This document shows positions 33,908 to 43,746 of a stretch of DNA of 64,000 nt, piece after piece. The DNA lies in assembly GCF_040361255.1 (NCBI RefSeq), contig NZ_APNG01000007.1:62001-126000 (forward strand), read 5' to 3'. This stretch comes from Salinisphaera sp040361255 (GTDB taxonomy: Bacteria; Pseudomonadota; Gammaproteobacteria; Nevskiales; Salinisphaeraceae). The position numbers and the translations under genes are program-made. Positions within the stretch are counted from its first letter, which is position 1. Every line of letters starts with the position of its first letter. Below the pieces are notes generated by a model. That model worked only from the letters and a program-made list of their open reading frames with translations, did not search any database and was not told the origin of the DNA.

Positions 33908-34331
33908 GGTATGACACGCCGCTGGCTGAACGCAAGCCAGCAGGTGGTTCGCCAATGAACGCGAAGCCACGCGAATAAGGCAAAGACGGCTTGCGCCAAG
34001 GCCGACCGGGCTGGTGCGCACGCAGCACGCTAAACCCCCCGCAGACGCCGGACGACGTGTGCGCAGTTCGGTAATCGACCGCGTGGTGGCTTCGTTCTTC
34101 AAGCGCAACCACAGATTGCGCAGATTACACAGATGAGCGCGCGGCACCTGCGCGATGCGACAGCGACCGATCACGGTTTCCGTTCTTCGATCTGCGTGAT
34201 CCGCGTCGATCTGCGGACTGTGCCTTACCGCGAGTGCCACCCAAGCCAAAGCGCCGCTGCGGTCGATCGCCCATCACGGCGAAATCAATATATCTGCGTA
34301 ATCGCCGTAATCTGCGGATAAATGGTTTTAC
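33908..34331. repeat. Composite intergenic repeat, copy B (full length)
   Basis: Second complete copy of the unit seen at 24526-24940, in the 925-bp gap between the convergent genes rplS and an NlpC-like gene. The 10-bp-period module lies at 33950-33979, GGCTTCGTTCTTCAAG at 34088-34103, the left CAGATT module at 34108-34133, the conserved core at 34208-34249 and the right AATCTG module at 34291-34319. Over the core segment (for example GTGCCTTACCGCGAGTGCC) it is identical to copies A and C. Plus strand orientation as in copy A. Confidence 0.88.
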
Positions 34332-34337
34332 AGAACC

Positions 34338-34645
34338 CGGCGTGCAGCACGCTAAAGATAATTGCAGGCCGGGCGCGGCTGTGCGCGAATTGCGGTAGTC
34401 GACCGTCTGATGGCTTTGTTCTTCAAGAGCAACCGCAGATTACACAGATGAAAAAGCGCGGCAGCTCTGCGACGCGACAGCGACCGATCACGGTTTCCGT
34501 TCTTCGATCTGCGTGATCTGCGTCGATCTGCGGACTGTGCCTTACCGCGAGTGCCACCCAAGCCAAGGCGCCGATGCGGTCGATCTCCCATCACGCCGAA
34601 ATCAACACATCTGCGTAATCGGCCTAATCTGCGGATAAATCGCTT
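34338..34645. repeat. Composite intergenic repeat, copy C (5'-truncated, in tandem with B)
   Basis: Third copy, directly after copy B with a repeat period of about 316 bp measured on the conserved core (34208 against 34525). It lacks the 10-bp-period module, starting at GTGCAGCACGCTAAA, and its left CAGATT module is shorter by about one 9-bp unit. The middle shares long identical runs with copy B, including GCGACAGCGACCGATCACGG. Confidence 0.88.
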
Positions 34646-34649
34646 CTTG

Positions 34650-34716
34650 CATACGGGCGAAACGTCGCTGGTTCTCAAGCAAGCAGGTCGTTAGCCAATG
34701 AACGCGAAAATACAAG
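34650..34716. repeat. Composite intergenic repeat, copy D (only the left end)
   Basis: After copy C the left end of another unit begins (ATACGGGCGAAACGTCGCTGG, split here as ATACGGGCG plus AAACGTCGCTGG; then GCAGGTCGTTAGCCAATGAA and CGCGAA) and stops at about 34716. The next 83 bases lead to the 3' end of the NlpC-like gene and hold nothing recognisable. This makes the gap a partial tandem array B-C-D. Confidence 0.75.
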
Positions 34717-34799
34717 TCGGCCGCTGGCCGGGTGAGCTCATGTTCAGGCAGGATGCTGAACCTGGCCGATAATCAAGCGCGGGTTTAAAAGCGCTGTCG

Positions 34800-35333
34800 T
34801 CAGGGCAGCTGGCGGACCACGCCGACCAGGCGTTGTTGCCAGAAGTCGTCGTCGGTATCGAATAGCGCCACGCCGCTACTTCCACCAAAACCGGGATTGG
34901 CCATGAGCATCTCGCCGGCCTGGGTATACAGGCCGACGACCAGCCGGTCGCCGCCCTGACTATCCTCGACCCGGTAGAACAGCAGGTCGGCCGGCTGAGC
35001 TTCGACCAGTTCGATGGGTTTGCCCGTATCCAGCTGGGCCTGAAGATCGCGGGGCAGGGCCGCACCCACGCTGCGATAGGCCGCATAGACCAGGCCGCTG
35101 TCGTCATAGGCTTGTGGGCCTGCCGCACCAGCCTGATAGGGACTGCCGAGCATCTGCAGGGCGGCATCGGCCACTGCCGTACGTGTCGCGGTGGTGGGCG
35201 GGATATCCTGCTCGCTACCGCGCGGCGCGCTGCTGCAGCCCGCCAGGGCCAGTAGCAGCGCCACTACGAGGATCGGGCAGTAGGCGCGTAACGCAGTCGC
35301 CATGCGAATCGAAGCTGTCATGGCCTTCATCAT
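34800..35333 (-). CDS. NlpC/P60-fold lipoprotein lacking the catalytic residues (pseudoenzyme)
   Basis: A 177-residue lipoprotein with signal ILVVALLLALAGC (lipobox LAGC). The rest follows the NlpC/P60 endopeptidase pattern: VADAALQMLGSPYQAG, SGLVYAAYRSVGAALPRD, PADLLFYRV and GLYTQAGEMLMANP. In active enzymes the second block starts D-C-S-G; here it is AYDDSGLV, so the nucleophile Cys is Asp (codon GAC). The catalytic His in the HVGIY block is Val (LVVGLY). It is therefore probably a non-hydrolytic cell-wall-associated or regulatory protein. The frame is intact with no sign of decay. Several Met codons near the N-terminus leave the exact start open. Confidence 0.78.
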   Translation of the reverse strand: MMKAMTASIRMATALRAYCPILVVALLLALAGCSSAPRGSEQDIPPTTATRTAVADAALQMLGSPYQAGAAGPQAYDDSGLVYAAYRSVGAALPRDLQAQLDTGKPIELVEAQPADLLFYRVEDSQGGDRLVVGLYTQAGEMLMANPGFGGSSGVALFDTDDDFWQQRLVGVVRQLP

Positions 35334-35388
35334 GCCTCAACCACGACCCGCCCGACCAGCCGGTACGCATCGTGGCCGATACGATGGC

Positions 35389-36414
35389 TCATACCTCGCG
35401 GTGCGCGACCTGGCTTTCCAGATGGGCTTCGCGGGCGTTGTCGTCTTCGCTGAGCGCGTCGAGATATTTTTCGGCATCGAGTGCGGCCATGCAGCCGGTG
35501 CCCGCCGAGGTAATGGCCTGTCGATAGACATGATCCATCACGTCGCCGGCCGCGAATACGCCGGGTTTGCTGGTGGCCGTGGCATTGCCCTGTGTGCCGC
35601 TCTGGACCTTGATATAGCCGCCGGCCATATCCAGCTGGCCTTCGAAGATATCGGTATTGGGCTTGTGGCCGATGGCGATGAAGATACCATCGACATCGAG
35701 CTGTTGCGTCTCGCCAGTTTCGCGGTGTTTGATCCGCCCGCCGGTCACGCCCATTTCGTCGCCGAGCACTTCATCGAGCTCGTGATCCCAGACGATCGAG
35801 ACATTGCCGTTGGCGACCTTGTCGAAGAGTTTGTCGGCCAGAATCTTTTCGCCGCGGAACTTGTCGCGCCGATGCACGACCGTGACATGGGCGGCGATAT
35901 TGGACAGATACAGGGCTTCTTCGAGCGCGGTATTGCCGCCGCCGATCACTGCGACGTTCTTGTTGCGATAGAAAAAGCCATCGCAGGTTGCGCAGGCGGA
36001 AATGCCCTTGCCCATGAACGCGGTTTCCGATTCCAGACCCAGGTAACGGGCGGTCGCGCCGGTAGCGATGATCAGTGCGTCGCAGGTATAGATGCCACGA
36101 TCGCCTTCCAGCCGGTAGGGCGGCTTCGACAGGTCGGTGGTGTGGATATGGTCGAACACGATCTCGGTATCGAAGCGCTTGGCGTGTTCTTCCATGCGCT
36201 GCATCAGCCCCGGGCCCTGCAGGCCTTCGACATCGCCGGGCCAGTTGTCCACATCGGTGGTGGTCATGAGCTGGCCACCCTGTTCCATGCCGGTCAGCAG
36301 CACGGGCTTGAGATTGGCGCGCGCGGCATAGACCGCAGCGGTATAGCCGGCAGGCCCGGAACCGAGAATGATCAGCCGGTGGTGGATGACGGGTTTGCTG
36401 TCGTCTTTGCTCAT
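35389..36414 (-). CDS. trxB: Thioredoxin reductase
   Basis: NADPH-dependent flavoprotein that reduces thioredoxin. The 341-residue protein has the FAD motif LIILGSGPAGYTAAVYAARA near residue 14, the redox-active CATCDG, the NADPH-binding VAVIGGGNTALEEALYL with HRRDKFR, and the C-terminal FAD segment GVFAAGDVMDHVYRQAITSAGTGC. It is about 20 residues longer than most homologues because of a hydrophilic C-terminal tail. Divergent from sppA. Confidence 0.96.
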   Translation of the reverse strand: MSKDDSKPVIHHRLIILGSGPAGYTAAVYAARANLKPVLLTGMEQGGQLMTTTDVDNWPGDVEGLQGPGLMQRMEEHAKRFDTEIVFDHIHTTDLSKPPYRLEGDRGIYTCDALIIATGATARYLGLESETAFMGKGISACATCDGFFYRNKNVAVIGGGNTALEEALYLSNIAAHVTVVHRRDKFRGEKILADKLFDKVANGNVSIVWDHELDEVLGDEMGVTGGRIKHRETGETQQLDVDGIFIAIGHKPNTDIFEGQLDMAGGYIKVQSGTQGNATATSKPGVFAAGDVMDHVYRQAITSAGTGCMAALDAEKYLDALSEDDNAREAHLESQVAHREV

Positions 36415-36597
36415 GGTTGATCCTGGCGCAGAATTAGCGATCTAGATGCGTGTTCATGCGGTGTCGCGACGCCGAATTCAAGTCGCGAAGGGCAGTGCGA
36501 GCGGCTACACTGCCACGCGTCGCACGCGTTTGCATCCATCACGCTTGTCTATCGACCGGCCCGTCCTCGGGTCCCGCGTTGATCCTACGGAGTTGTC

Positions 36598-38475
36598 GTG
36601 GCCAAGAAACCCTCGCTCATTCGTCGTCTTTTTCGTGGTATCTGGCGCACGATCCTGCTGTTTTATGCACTGCTGTTGATCGTGACCCTGGTGCTCGTAC
36701 CGGTGGGCGTGTATTTCGCGTTTTTCAGTACCCCGAATGTCACCGTGGAGCAGGATACGGCCCTGGTCTGGACGCCCAGCGGCGAGCTGGTCGAGCAGCG
36801 CAATCACGGCGTGGGTTCGTTGCTCGGTGCGGCGGTTTCGCAGCCGCAGCCGCAATCGGTGGTGCGCGATCTGATCGAATCGCTGGATCGCGCGGCCGCC
36901 GATAGCCGTATCAAGCTGGCATTCTTGAAGCTCGACGAACTGGTGAGCGCCCAACCCGGTCAGTTACAGGATCTGATCGCCGCGATCGATCGCTTCAAGC
37001 GTTCCGGCAAGCCGGTCTATGCCTGGTCGCCGGCCTACAATCAGGCCCAGTACGCATTGGCCAGCCATGCCGATACGATCTACCTGGACCCGCTGGGCTA
37101 TGTGTTGCTCCCCGGCTACGGCGTGTATCGCAACTACTACAAGGACGCCATCGACAAGCTCGGTATCGAGGTCAATGTGTTCCGGGTGGGCGAATACAAG
37201 TCCTATGTCGAGCCTTATACCCGCAACGACATGTCGCCGCAGGCCCGCGCGGCCAACCAGGCCTGGATGAATTCGCTCTGGCAGACCTATCGCGACGAGG
37301 TCAGTGCCGATCGCGATTTCGCCGCCGAGGATATCGACCGCTATACCGAGACCTATGCCGATGCGCTGGTCAGTGCCGGCGGGGATGCCGCGGCCGTGGC
37401 GCGCGATGCCGGTCTGGTCGACACGGTGGCGCCGCTAGCGGATATACGTGCCCAGGTCAGCGAACAGGTGGGCGTGGACAATACCCACGGCAGCTTTCGC
37501 CAGATTCACTATGTGGATTATCTGGGCGCGACCGATGCCGACGAGTCGAAACCGGCGACCGAAAGCCGGATCGCGGTGGTGGTCGTGGAAGGCGCAATCG
37601 TCGACGGCGAAAGCGTACCGGGTTCGGCCGGCGGCGATACCGTGGCACGTTTGATTGCCGATGCACGGCGCGACGATCATGTCGCGGCGCTGTTGCTGCG
37701 CGTGAATTCGCCCGGCGGCTCGGTGACCGCCTCCGAGCAGATCCGCCGCGAAGTACAGCTCACCCGCGAGGCCGGCAAGCCGGTGGTGGTTTCCATGGCC
37801 GGGATGGCCGCGTCCGGTGGCTACTGGATTTCCATGAACGCCGATCAGATCTGGGCCGAGCCGGCCACGATCACCGGCTCGATTGGCATCTTCGGCATCG
37901 TGCCGACCTTTGCCAAACCGCTCAACGATCTGGGCATCCATACCGACGGCATTGGCACCACGTCCTTGTCCGGCGCGCTGCGTCTCGATCAGCCGCTGTC
38001 CGAGCCGGTCAAGGCAATGCTGCAGGCCGGTGTGGAGCACGGTTACGATGAGTTCGTCTCGCGGGTCGCGCAAGCGCGCGACATGCAGCCCGAGGCGGTG
38101 CGCAAGATCGCCCAGGGCCGGGTCTGGAGCGGCATTGACGCCGAGCGCATCGGCCTGGTCGACAAACTGGGTGGCTATCTCGACGCCGAACAGGCCACCG
38201 CCAAACTCGCCGGCCTGGGAGCCGGGGACTATACGTTGCAGCCCATGCAGCCGCCTTCGGACTGGCGTGCGGCGATCCGGGAATTTCTGAGTTCGAACGT
38301 GCAATCCGCCGTCGTGCCAGCGTGGCTGTCCAAGGTCACCGATGCATCGGCACTCGATTGGCTGCGTACGGGACTCAACGACCCGCGGCATCTGTATGCG
38401 CATTGTTTCTGTGCGATCGACAACGGTGCACCGCCCGCATCACAGGTCTCGCTACCTCAAAAACGTGTGGAGTGA
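36598..38475 (+). CDS. sppA: Signal peptide peptidase SppA, long (67K) type
   Basis: Inner-membrane serine protease that degrades cleaved signal peptides. The 625-residue protein has a basic N-terminus and one membrane helix (TILLFYALLLIVTLVLVPVG, about residues 18-37), then two tandem peptidase-S49 domains. The general-base Lys is in RVGEYKSYVEPY of the first domain and the nucleophile Ser in GMAASGGYWIS of the second, as in E. coli SppA. The start is GTG 36598 with CGGAG five bases upstream. ghr-type reductase follows after three bases. Confidence 0.93.
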   Translation: MAKKPSLIRRLFRGIWRTILLFYALLLIVTLVLVPVGVYFAFFSTPNVTVEQDTALVWTPSGELVEQRNHGVGSLLGAAVSQPQPQSVVRDLIESLDRAAADSRIKLAFLKLDELVSAQPGQLQDLIAAIDRFKRSGKPVYAWSPAYNQAQYALASHADTIYLDPLGYVLLPGYGVYRNYYKDAIDKLGIEVNVFRVGEYKSYVEPYTRNDMSPQARAANQAWMNSLWQTYRDEVSADRDFAAEDIDRYTETYADALVSAGGDAAAVARDAGLVDTVAPLADIRAQVSEQVGVDNTHGSFRQIHYVDYLGATDADESKPATESRIAVVVVEGAIVDGESVPGSAGGDTVARLIADARRDDHVAALLLRVNSPGGSVTASEQIRREVQLTREAGKPVVVSMAGMAASGGYWISMNADQIWAEPATITGSIGIFGIVPTFAKPLNDLGIHTDGIGTTSLSGALRLDQPLSEPVKAMLQAGVEHGYDEFVSRVAQARDMQPEAVRKIAQGRVWSGIDAERIGLVDKLGGYLDAEQATAKLAGLGAGDYTLQPMQPPSDWRAAIREFLSSNVQSAVVPAWLSKVTDASALDWLRTGLNDPRHLYAHCFCAIDNGAPPASQVSLPQKRVE

Positions 38476-38478
38476 AGC

Positions 38479-39453
38479 ATGGGATTACTCGTCGAAGGCC
38501 AGTGGAAGAACCAGTGGTACGACACCGAATCCACCGGCGGCAAGTTCGTTCGCGAATCGGCCGGTTTCCGTGACTGGGTGAGTGCCGATCCGGATTCGCG
38601 CTTTACCGCCGAAGCCGGACGCTATCATCTGTATGTGTCGCTGGCCTGCCCCTGGGCGCACCGCACCCTGATCCTGCGCAAGCTCAAGGGCCTGGAAGGC
38701 GCGATCGGCGTATCCATCGTGGACCCGTACATGGGCGAGTGGGGATGGAGCTTCTCCGATGCCCCGGGCACGATTGCCGATCCGCTCTACGGCCTGGATC
38801 ATCTGTTCGAGCTGTATCAGAAAGCTGCCAGCAGCTATACCGGACGCGTGACCACGCCCACGCTGTGGGATCGTCAGCACGAAACCATCGTCTCCAACGA
38901 GTCGGCGGATATCGTGCGCATGTTCAACAGCGCTTTCGACGCCGTGGCCGAGCACCCCGAGCGCGATTACTACCCGAGTGAGTTGCGCAGCGAAATCGAT
39001 GCCGTCAACGAGCGGGTCTACCACGACGTGAACAACGGCGTGTACAAGGCCGGTTTTGCCACCACCCAGCAGGCCTACGAGCAGGCCTTCGAAAAGCTCT
39101 TTGCCACGCTCGACTGGCTCGATGCACGCCTGGCCGAGCAGCGCTATCTCGCAGGCAGCCGGATCACCGAGGCCGACTGGCGTCTGTTCGTGACGCTGGT
39201 GCGCTTTGATGCGGTTTATGTCGGCCACTTCAAATGCAATCTGCGCCGCATCGCCGACTACCCGAACCTGTCCGGCTATCTACGCGAACTCTATCAGGTG
39301 CCCGGCATCGCCGAGACCACCAACTTCGACCATATCAAGCAGCACTATTACCGCAGCCATCCCACGATCAACCCCACCGGGATCGTGCCGGTCGGCCCGG
39401 AGCTGGATCTGTATGCCCCGCACGGCCGTGCCGCGACCGCGGCTGCGTCATAG
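38479..39453 (+). CDS. yqjG: Glutathionyl-hydroquinone reductase (YqjG/PcpF type)
   Basis: Xi-class glutathione transferase that reduces glutathionyl-hydroquinones, releasing glutathione. The 324-residue protein has the catalytic Cys57 in LACPWAHRTLILRKLKGL, the typical YPSELRSEIDAVNERVYHDVNNGVYKAGFA helix region (about residues 165-195) and the C-terminal SHPTINPTGIVPVGP. It is in an operon with sppA (three-base gap). Its last bases overlap tail-to-tail with the degraded HD-GYP gene. Confidence 0.93.
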   Translation: MGLLVEGQWKNQWYDTESTGGKFVRESAGFRDWVSADPDSRFTAEAGRYHLYVSLACPWAHRTLILRKLKGLEGAIGVSIVDPYMGEWGWSFSDAPGTIADPLYGLDHLFELYQKAASSYTGRVTTPTLWDRQHETIVSNESADIVRMFNSAFDAVAEHPERDYYPSELRSEIDAVNERVYHDVNNGVYKAGFATTQQAYEQAFEKLFATLDWLDARLAEQRYLAGSRITEADWRLFVTLVRFDAVYVGHFKCNLRRIADYPNLSGYLRELYQVPGIAETTNFDHIKQHYYRSHPTINPTGIVPVGPELDLYAPHGRAATAAAS

Positions 39454-40481
39454 GTCCAGATCCGAAAGCGGTACGAAGGGCATGTTTTCGGCGAAGCCGC
39501 TATCGCCGGTGGCTTCCCAGGCGTCGCATTCGGCCTTGATGTCGAGAATGCGCTCGAAGATCGAGTCGAATAGCGCGATCATCTCTGGGTCGAAATGCCG
39601 CCCGGCTTCGCCGAGCATGGTGTCGCGGGCGCGTTCGACCGGCCAGGCCGCCTTGTAGGGACGCGTTGTCGTCAGCGCGTCGAATACGTCGGCGATCGCG
39701 GTCAAGCGTGCCGGTATCGAGATCTGTTCGCCTGCCAGGCCGTCCGGATAGCCGTTGCCATCCCATTTTTCGTGGTGATGCAGCGCGATTTCGGCGGCCA
39801 TTTTAAAGCCGGGCGCGCGGCTTTTCGCGAGGATGTCGTGACCGATACGCGTATGGGTCTGCATGATCCGCCATTCCTCGGCGTCGAGCTTGCCGGGCTT
39901 GCGCAGGATCGTGTCGGGGATGCCGATCTTGCCGGTGTCGTGCAGCGGCGCGGCGAGTTCGATCAGATGCACCTGTTCCGTGCTCAAGCCATAGGCGCGA
40001 GCCAGTTCGGTTAGGCCATGCGCCAGATATGCACGCCGGTGTCGGTATCGTTGTAATGCCCGGCGTGGCCGAGCATGTTGAGCGCGTCGCGATAGCTTTG
40101 ATCGAGTCGCGTGGCCTGTACTAATGATAGATGTGTACGTACGCGTGCGCGCACGATCGGCGCCGATACCGGCTTGACGATGTAGTCCACCGCACCGGCG
40201 GCGAAGCCTTCGGCCTCGTTGCCGATATCGGCCATGCTGGTGACGAAGATCACCGGAATCGCGGCGGTGTCGGCGTCGCTTTTCAGACGCCGGCAGACTT
40301 CGTAGCCGTTCAGATCCGGCATCTGGATATCGAGCAGGATGAGCGCCGGGCTGTGTTTGCGAGCCGCGGCAAGGGCGTTCTCGCCGCTGCGCGCGAACAC
40401 CAGCCGGCGTTCGCCCGCCAGAATCTGACGCAGGGCGGCCAGGTTTTCCGGTTCGTCGTCGACAATGAGAATCGGCTGCAT
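39448..40481 (-). pseudogene. Response regulator with HD-GYP c-di-GMP phosphodiesterase domain, frameshifted
   Basis: The gene is split in two frames. The 5' part (40481 to 40011, 156 codons) is a REC domain (ILIVDDEPENLAALRQIL, phospho-acceptor in LILLDIQMPDLNGYEV, Lys in YIVKPVSAP) followed by the first HD-GYP helix ending GVHIWRMA and TAA. The 3' part (from about 40022 to 39448) carries on in the -1 frame as AHGLTELARAYGLSTEQ with HDTGKIGIPD and HHHEKWDGNGYPDGLAG, the HD and GYP signatures. Restoring seven bases at the single CATGGC (40015-40020 on plus) would rejoin them with normal spacing. As written, no full protein can be made without frameshifting. The neighbouring kinase gene is broken too. 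Confidence 0.85.
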
Positions 40482-40486
40482 AAGCG

Positions 40487-43400
40487 TTAGTTGTCGTCGA
40501 TCGAAATGCCGAGTTCGTGCGCGAGTTCGGCGGTGCGTTGTCGCCCGCCGTCGAAGTCGAATGCTTCCAGCGCCGCGGTCAGCGGTGCCAGCCGCTCGGG
40601 CGACAGATGCATGCGCAAGCGTTGAATGATCGGTTCCACCGCATCCGGATCATCGGTATCGAACGCGCTATGCGCCTGCTGCAACAGGCTCGCCAGAGAC
40701 TCACTCGAATCCGCAGGCGCCGGTTGGGGGGCGCTGTTTGCTGACGTGTGCGCATACCGTTCTATCGAGCGACGCGCCTGTCGCAAGGCCCGTGCGAGCG
40801 CGCGCAGATGTCGCGTGCGCACATGCTGGTCCTTGGCGGCCCCGGATTCGATGCGTCCGGCCGCGTCGGCGACCTCCACGAGCGCCAGATTGGCGGCGAC
40901 GCCCTTGAGCCTGTGCGCGCGCGCTCGTACCTCGGTAATATCGGCGGCCTGTTGAAGCTCGCGTGCGGCCTCGCCGTGTTCACGTAGAAAGCGCAACAGA
41001 TACTGTCGATAGACGGCCGTGTCACGCCAGGTGGCCAGCCCACGGGCGATATCCAGGCCGGGTAGAGCCTCGGCCGTTGGCGCCTGGGCCGCGCTCGTTT
41101 CGGGCATCTCGGCCCGGGTCAGGCGCTGGAGTACCCGAAACAGCTGGGCCGGATCGAGCGGCTTGGGCAGGTATTCGGCGAACCGGGCCCGCGGGGCATC
41201 GCTGCTGCGCGCAAGCAAGGCGTCGGCGGTTAGCGCCACGATCGGCAAATCCTGGCAGCCGTCGAGTGCATGGATTCGCCGGGTGGCCTCGACACCGTCC
41301 ATATTCGGCATCTGTATATCCATGAGTACCACGTCGGCCTCGCCAATATGCGCGCTGACCCAATCCACGGCCTCGCGGCCGTCTTCGGCGAGCCAGACCC
41401 GCGCGCCTTCTTCGACGAGCAGGCGCTGGGCCACTTCACGGTTGATATCACTGTCGTCGACAATGAGTACGCGCACGCCGTCCAGGCTTTGTCCCTCATC
41501 GCTTCTGGCCTGTGTTTTGCCGGCGCCGCTGAGACTCGGCGCCAGTGCATCGTGCAGCGAGGACGGTGTCACGGGCTTTGCCAACACCGCGTCGGCGAGA
41601 TCGCTCGCCGGCTCGGCGATCAGGTCGGCGCGCGAGGCGGCCGTGATCATGATCACGATCGGCCGATTGGGATCATCGGCCGGATAGCGTTCACGCAACG
41701 TCTTGAGTACGGCGATGCCGTCCATGTCCGGCATCTGCCAATCGAGCAGAATCGCGCGGCGGCGCCTGGGGGAATCGTTGCGCGCGGCTTGCAAATGCGC
41801 CAGCACGGCGGCCCCGGTTTTGAAAGTCTGGCATGAAAAACCAATGCTTCCGACAGTATGGGACAGCGCTTCCAGGGCGAGTTCGTTATCGTCGACGATC
41901 ATTACGTCCAATTCGTTCGCGCCCAATCCCGCCGGCGCCGGATCGCGGTCGAGCACGAGTTCGAACCAGAACTCGCTACCCTGACCGGGCGCGCTTTCGA
42001 GTCGTAGCGATCCGCCCATCAACTCGACCAGTCGGCGCGAAATCGCCAGCCCCAGGCCGGTGCCGCCGAAGCGGCGGGTCGTCGACGTGTCGGCTTGGGT
42101 GAACTCGGCAAAGATTTCGGCCTGCTTGTCGGCCGGGATACCAATTCCGCTGTCGCGCACGGCGAATCGCAGTCGGGTGTGGTCGTCTTCGATTTCCAGC
42201 GGCGTGATGCGTACATCGACGAAGCCTTCGTCGGTGAACTTGATGGCGTTGCTGGCGAGGTTGATCAGTATCTGCTCCAGACGCAGTCCGTCGCCACGCA
42301 ACGGGTCGACACTGGGATTGGGCGGCGTGATCGCCAGTTCCAGCGGCTTGTCGCCCAGGTTGAGAGCCATGATGGTGGCGATGTTGTCCAGCAGGTCGGC
42401 GAGATAGAAACGCTCGTGCTCGAGTTCGATACGACCGGCCTCGATCTTGGAGAAGTCGAGGATGTCGTTGATCAGGTTCTGTAGCGAGCCGGTTGCACGC
42501 TTCATCTTGAGCGCGAGCTGGCGCATGTTCTGGGTCGGCGCATGGCGCTCGATCAGATGGCTCAGGCCGGCGATCGCGTTCATCGGCGTACGGATTTCGT
42601 GGCTCATATTGGCCACGAACGCCGTCTTGGCGCTGTTGGCTGATTCCGCCGTGCGGGCACGGCTGCCCAGTTGCCTGTTCAGGCGGGCGATGGTGGCCTG
42701 AGAACGCGCGACCGACCATGCAATGAGCAGTGCGAGTACAAAGGCGGCAACCATAACCGGTGCGGCCTGTTTCCAGATGATGTCCTGCTGGATCGCGGCG
42801 AAACGCGCCCGGGGCAGGTAGGCCAGAGCATGCCATAGATAATCGCTGCGCCCGACTACTTTCACGTCGCTGTTATTACGTAGTTCCGCGGCGGTTGCTC
42901 GAACCTCGGCCAGCGGATCGATTGTGCGCCACGACCATAATCCATCGGCAGTGAGCATGCTGCCGCTGGGTTGGGTGTGCACCGTGCGCCAGACATTGGG
43001 ATACGTTTTTTGGAGCTTGGCGGCGTGGCCCAGTTCAAACCCCCATTCGTCCTGCGGTTCGGGGCCGATCAGCCAGTAGCCCTTATAGTTGGCGAGCATC
43101 AGCTCGCCGCTGCCGGTAAGGTGCGAGGCATGGAACGCATCCAGCCAGCGCTCGCCCAGGAAGTTCACCACCAGCGCCCCCTGAGGCGGCCATCGGGGTC
43201 GCGCAGCGGCAGCGCAAAGCGCATGACGGGTTTGTACGGTACTTCGATTTGCCCGTTTTCGATGTTCAGGTTCATCGGCGAGACGTAGATATCGTCGCCA
43301 CCCAGTTGGCTCGTACGTTTTATATAGTCGCGGCGCGATTTATCCTGCAGTGCGTCTTCGCTGCGGCGGATGGGGACTCGGCCATTGGTATCGACGCGGA

Positions 43401-43746
43401 TCGATTCCATGCCGCGCTGGTCGATCCAGCGGACCTGATCGACGCTGCGGTTGGTCTGGATATAGGCCGCGAAATATCGCGCGACGCGTTCGCGACGCGA
43501 GCTCGAGTCGGCGCTGAAGACTTCGGCGATACGCATCTGCTCGCGCAGAAGCAGAATATCGCCGAGCGCGTCACGTAAACGTTCGGCCAGACGCTCCGAA
43601 CTCGTCGAAAGCGCTTCGCCTTGTTGGTTCACCAGTTCATCGACTACCGCGTTCATTCGGCTTTCGGCATAGATATAGCCGGCGCCGCCGATCAGTACTG
43701 CAAAGAAAAGTAACAGCACGAGAAAAATCGCAATCGGCGATTTCAC
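40487..43746 (-). pseudogene. Hybrid sensor histidine kinase (sensor-HisKA-HATPase-REC-REC-Hpt), frameshifted
   Basis: Two frames make one 1,086-residue protein. The 5' part starts at GTG 43746 with a G-rich ribosome-binding site and encodes a membrane helix (IFLVLLLFFAVLIGGAGYIYA) and a Cache-like periplasmic sensor, ending in RLRG and then RWW-stop at 43165. The remainder resumes in the next frame at ALVVNFLGERW and encodes a second helix, HisKA (His383 in NMSHEIRTP), HATPase (SNAIKFTDEG, GTGLGLAISRRLV), two REC domains (LLDWQMPDMDG, LMDIQMPNMDG) and an Hpt domain (AHRLKGVAANLAL). The break lies at a run of five C on the plus strand (43177-43181); six would restore the frame. The 894-codon downstream part could still start at an internal GTG (43171) but would lack the first membrane helix. 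Confidence 0.85.

Noticed and set aside
43177..43181. Phase-variable homopolymer in the kinase gene
   Set aside because: A run of five or six bases is short for contingency loci; sequencing error or simple mutation is more likely, so it is reported only as a frameshift.
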